The notes beneath the pieces are model-generated. The model was not told the origin of the DNA, did no database searches, and saw only the letters and a program-made list of their open reading frames with translations. Of a stretch of DNA of 64,000 nucleotides, positions 63,472-64,000 are shown piece after piece; the stretch's first letter is position 1, and each line of letters starts with the position of its first letter. This DNA is from Thioglobus_A sp964344985 (GTDB taxonomy: Bacteria; Pseudomonadota; Gammaproteobacteria; PS1; Pseudothioglobaceae). Location: positions 20,194 through 84,193 of the forward strand of contig CAYFPI010000005.1 of assembly GCA_964344985.1 (NCBI GenBank). The letters run 5' to 3'. A program made the translations under genes and the position numbers.

Positions 63472-64000
63472 ATCACCTCTAACTCTTCTAGACTCCAACG
63501 TGGTTTGACAGTAATATCGCTTTCTGAGGAATGTTGGCCTTTGGACAATCTAAAATGCCCTGCCAAAGCGATCATGGCGCCATTATCTGTGCAAAATTCT
63601 TGACGTGGATAAAATACATTTGCACCTACTTTTTTACCCATGCTGTCAAGCTCTTTACGCAAAGATTGATTTGCACTTACACCGCCCGCCACTACTAAAG
63701 TTGAGCGCTTTGTTTGCTCTAATGCACGCCTGCATTTAATCANNNNNNNNNNAATCATCAATGTCTGAGTGGCGGCCACTTCAAATGCTTTGGCAATATC
63801 TGCTTTTTGACTTGGGTGTTTGGCAAAAGTATTACGTGCATAAGTCTTAAGGCCGCTAAAACTAAAATCTAGTCCTGGGCGATCTATCATTGGTCTTGGA
63901 AAGGTAAATTGAGTAGCATCGCCCTGTTCGGCTAGTGCTGCCAAAGCTGGCCCACCAGGGTAGCCAAGCCCTAAAATTTTAGCAGTCTTGTCAAATGCCT
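63468..64000 (-). CDS. tsaD: tRNA N6-threonylcarbamoyladenosine synthase TsaD, C-terminal part
   Basis: Transfers threonylcarbamoyl to A37 of ANN-decoding tRNAs, upstream of TcdA. The gene runs off the window at its 5' side. Visible: ILGLGYPGGPAL near the edge, FSFSGLKTYARN, VVAGGVSANQSLR, and the late CTDNGAMIALAGH, all from the ASKHA ATPase. It contains a ten-N gap. Removing the N run and one repeated AATCA restores an uninterrupted TQTLMIKCRRALEQ, as in other TsaD proteins. Confidence 0.93.
   Translation of the reverse strand, partial: AFDKTAKILGLGYPGGPALAALAEQGDATQFTFPRPMIDRPGLDFSFSGLKTYARNTFAKHPSQKADIAKAFEVAATQTLMIXXXXIKCRRALEQTKRSTLVVAGGVSANQSLRKELDSMGKKVGANVFYPRQEFCTDNGAMIALAGHFRLSKGQHSSESDITVKPRWSLEELEVI
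63743..63752. other. Assembly gap of ten N inside tsaD, probably spurious
   Basis: The flanks overlap: left ends ...TTAATCA and right begins AATCATCAATG. Merging on AATCA removes 15 bases (ten N plus five), keeps frame and gives a normal TsaD sequence. Confidence 0.9.

Overview
This is an AT-rich bacterial chromosome window, dense with short-spaced housekeeping genes typical of a Gammaproteobacterium: fis behind dusB, 6S RNA near the 5-formyl-THF cyclo-ligase gene, comM/tsaD, ubiC, cmoA, sbcB, yciB and rnfH. The AT-richness, gene content, compact operons and several decaying small genes fit a marine or symbiotic sulfur-oxidiser of the SUP05/Thioglobus type. That placement is an inference from general gene flavour; no sulfur-oxidation operon lies in the window. 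Three runs of exactly ten N (5331, 55429, 63743) show a scaffolded draft assembly.

Layout. 0.1-2.6 kb: a surface pair, a YadA-like trimeric autotransporter adhesin with twelve 51-base repeats and a Wzz-type chain-length protein with a CAA microsatellite. 2.6-5.3 kb: a palindrome-rich spacer, then fabD-fabG and rplU-rpmA. 5.4-10.7 kb: ppiB-lpxH, facing an RNB nuclease, gcvH, gcvT and yciB. 10.8-20 kb: tRNA-Leu(UAA), selO, then a long plus-strand run ridA-recG-ubiC-cmoA-trpG/pabA-rhodanese-grxC-gpsA-phosphatase-bax, closed by a terminator shared with rplM-rpsI. 21-28 kb: tatD-like, tcdA, a thioredoxin-fold/DsrE pair, deaD, cspA, a HicB remnant, sbcB and nth. 28-38 kb: a fructosamine-kinase-like gene, a minus-strand biosynthetic run folB-folK-dsbA-thiD-hisC-nif3-asd-hisB-hisH, plsY, and an ABC-2 exporter. 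38-44 kb: aceF-lpdA-pcm and an RND exporter. 44-49 kb: nadB-def-dusB-fis-purH. 49-56 kb: a lipoprotein, avtA, an interrupted hypothetical gene, apt-mtnN, dbpA, a double-thioredoxin protein, 6S RNA and a broken Sel1 gene. 56-64 kb: 5-FCL, ubiH, pmbA, a TauE/SafE-like protein, corC, rnfH-hisA and comM-tsaD.

Functionally the window carries fatty-acid and phospholipid synthesis, histidine, folate, NAD, purine, thiamine and ubiquinone steps, lipoyl-dependent enzymes (GcvH, PDH E2/E3), DNA repair, tRNA modification and disulfide/redox proteins. I see no CRISPR array, prophage, insertion sequence or obvious defence island.

The observations most worth a second look are mostly non-coding. They are a putative minus-strand small RNA between the RND exporter and nadB, with two UCUCC-bearing loops and its own terminator; an intrinsic-terminator-like hairpin inside the start of the RND gene, with almost the same stem; two diverged copies of a nested palindromic element (2803-2892, 21676-21772); a 6S RNA crossed by an assembly gap; a hairpin abutting the deaD start codon; and a hypothetical gene split by one in-frame TAA. 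I found no clearly new multi-gene system.
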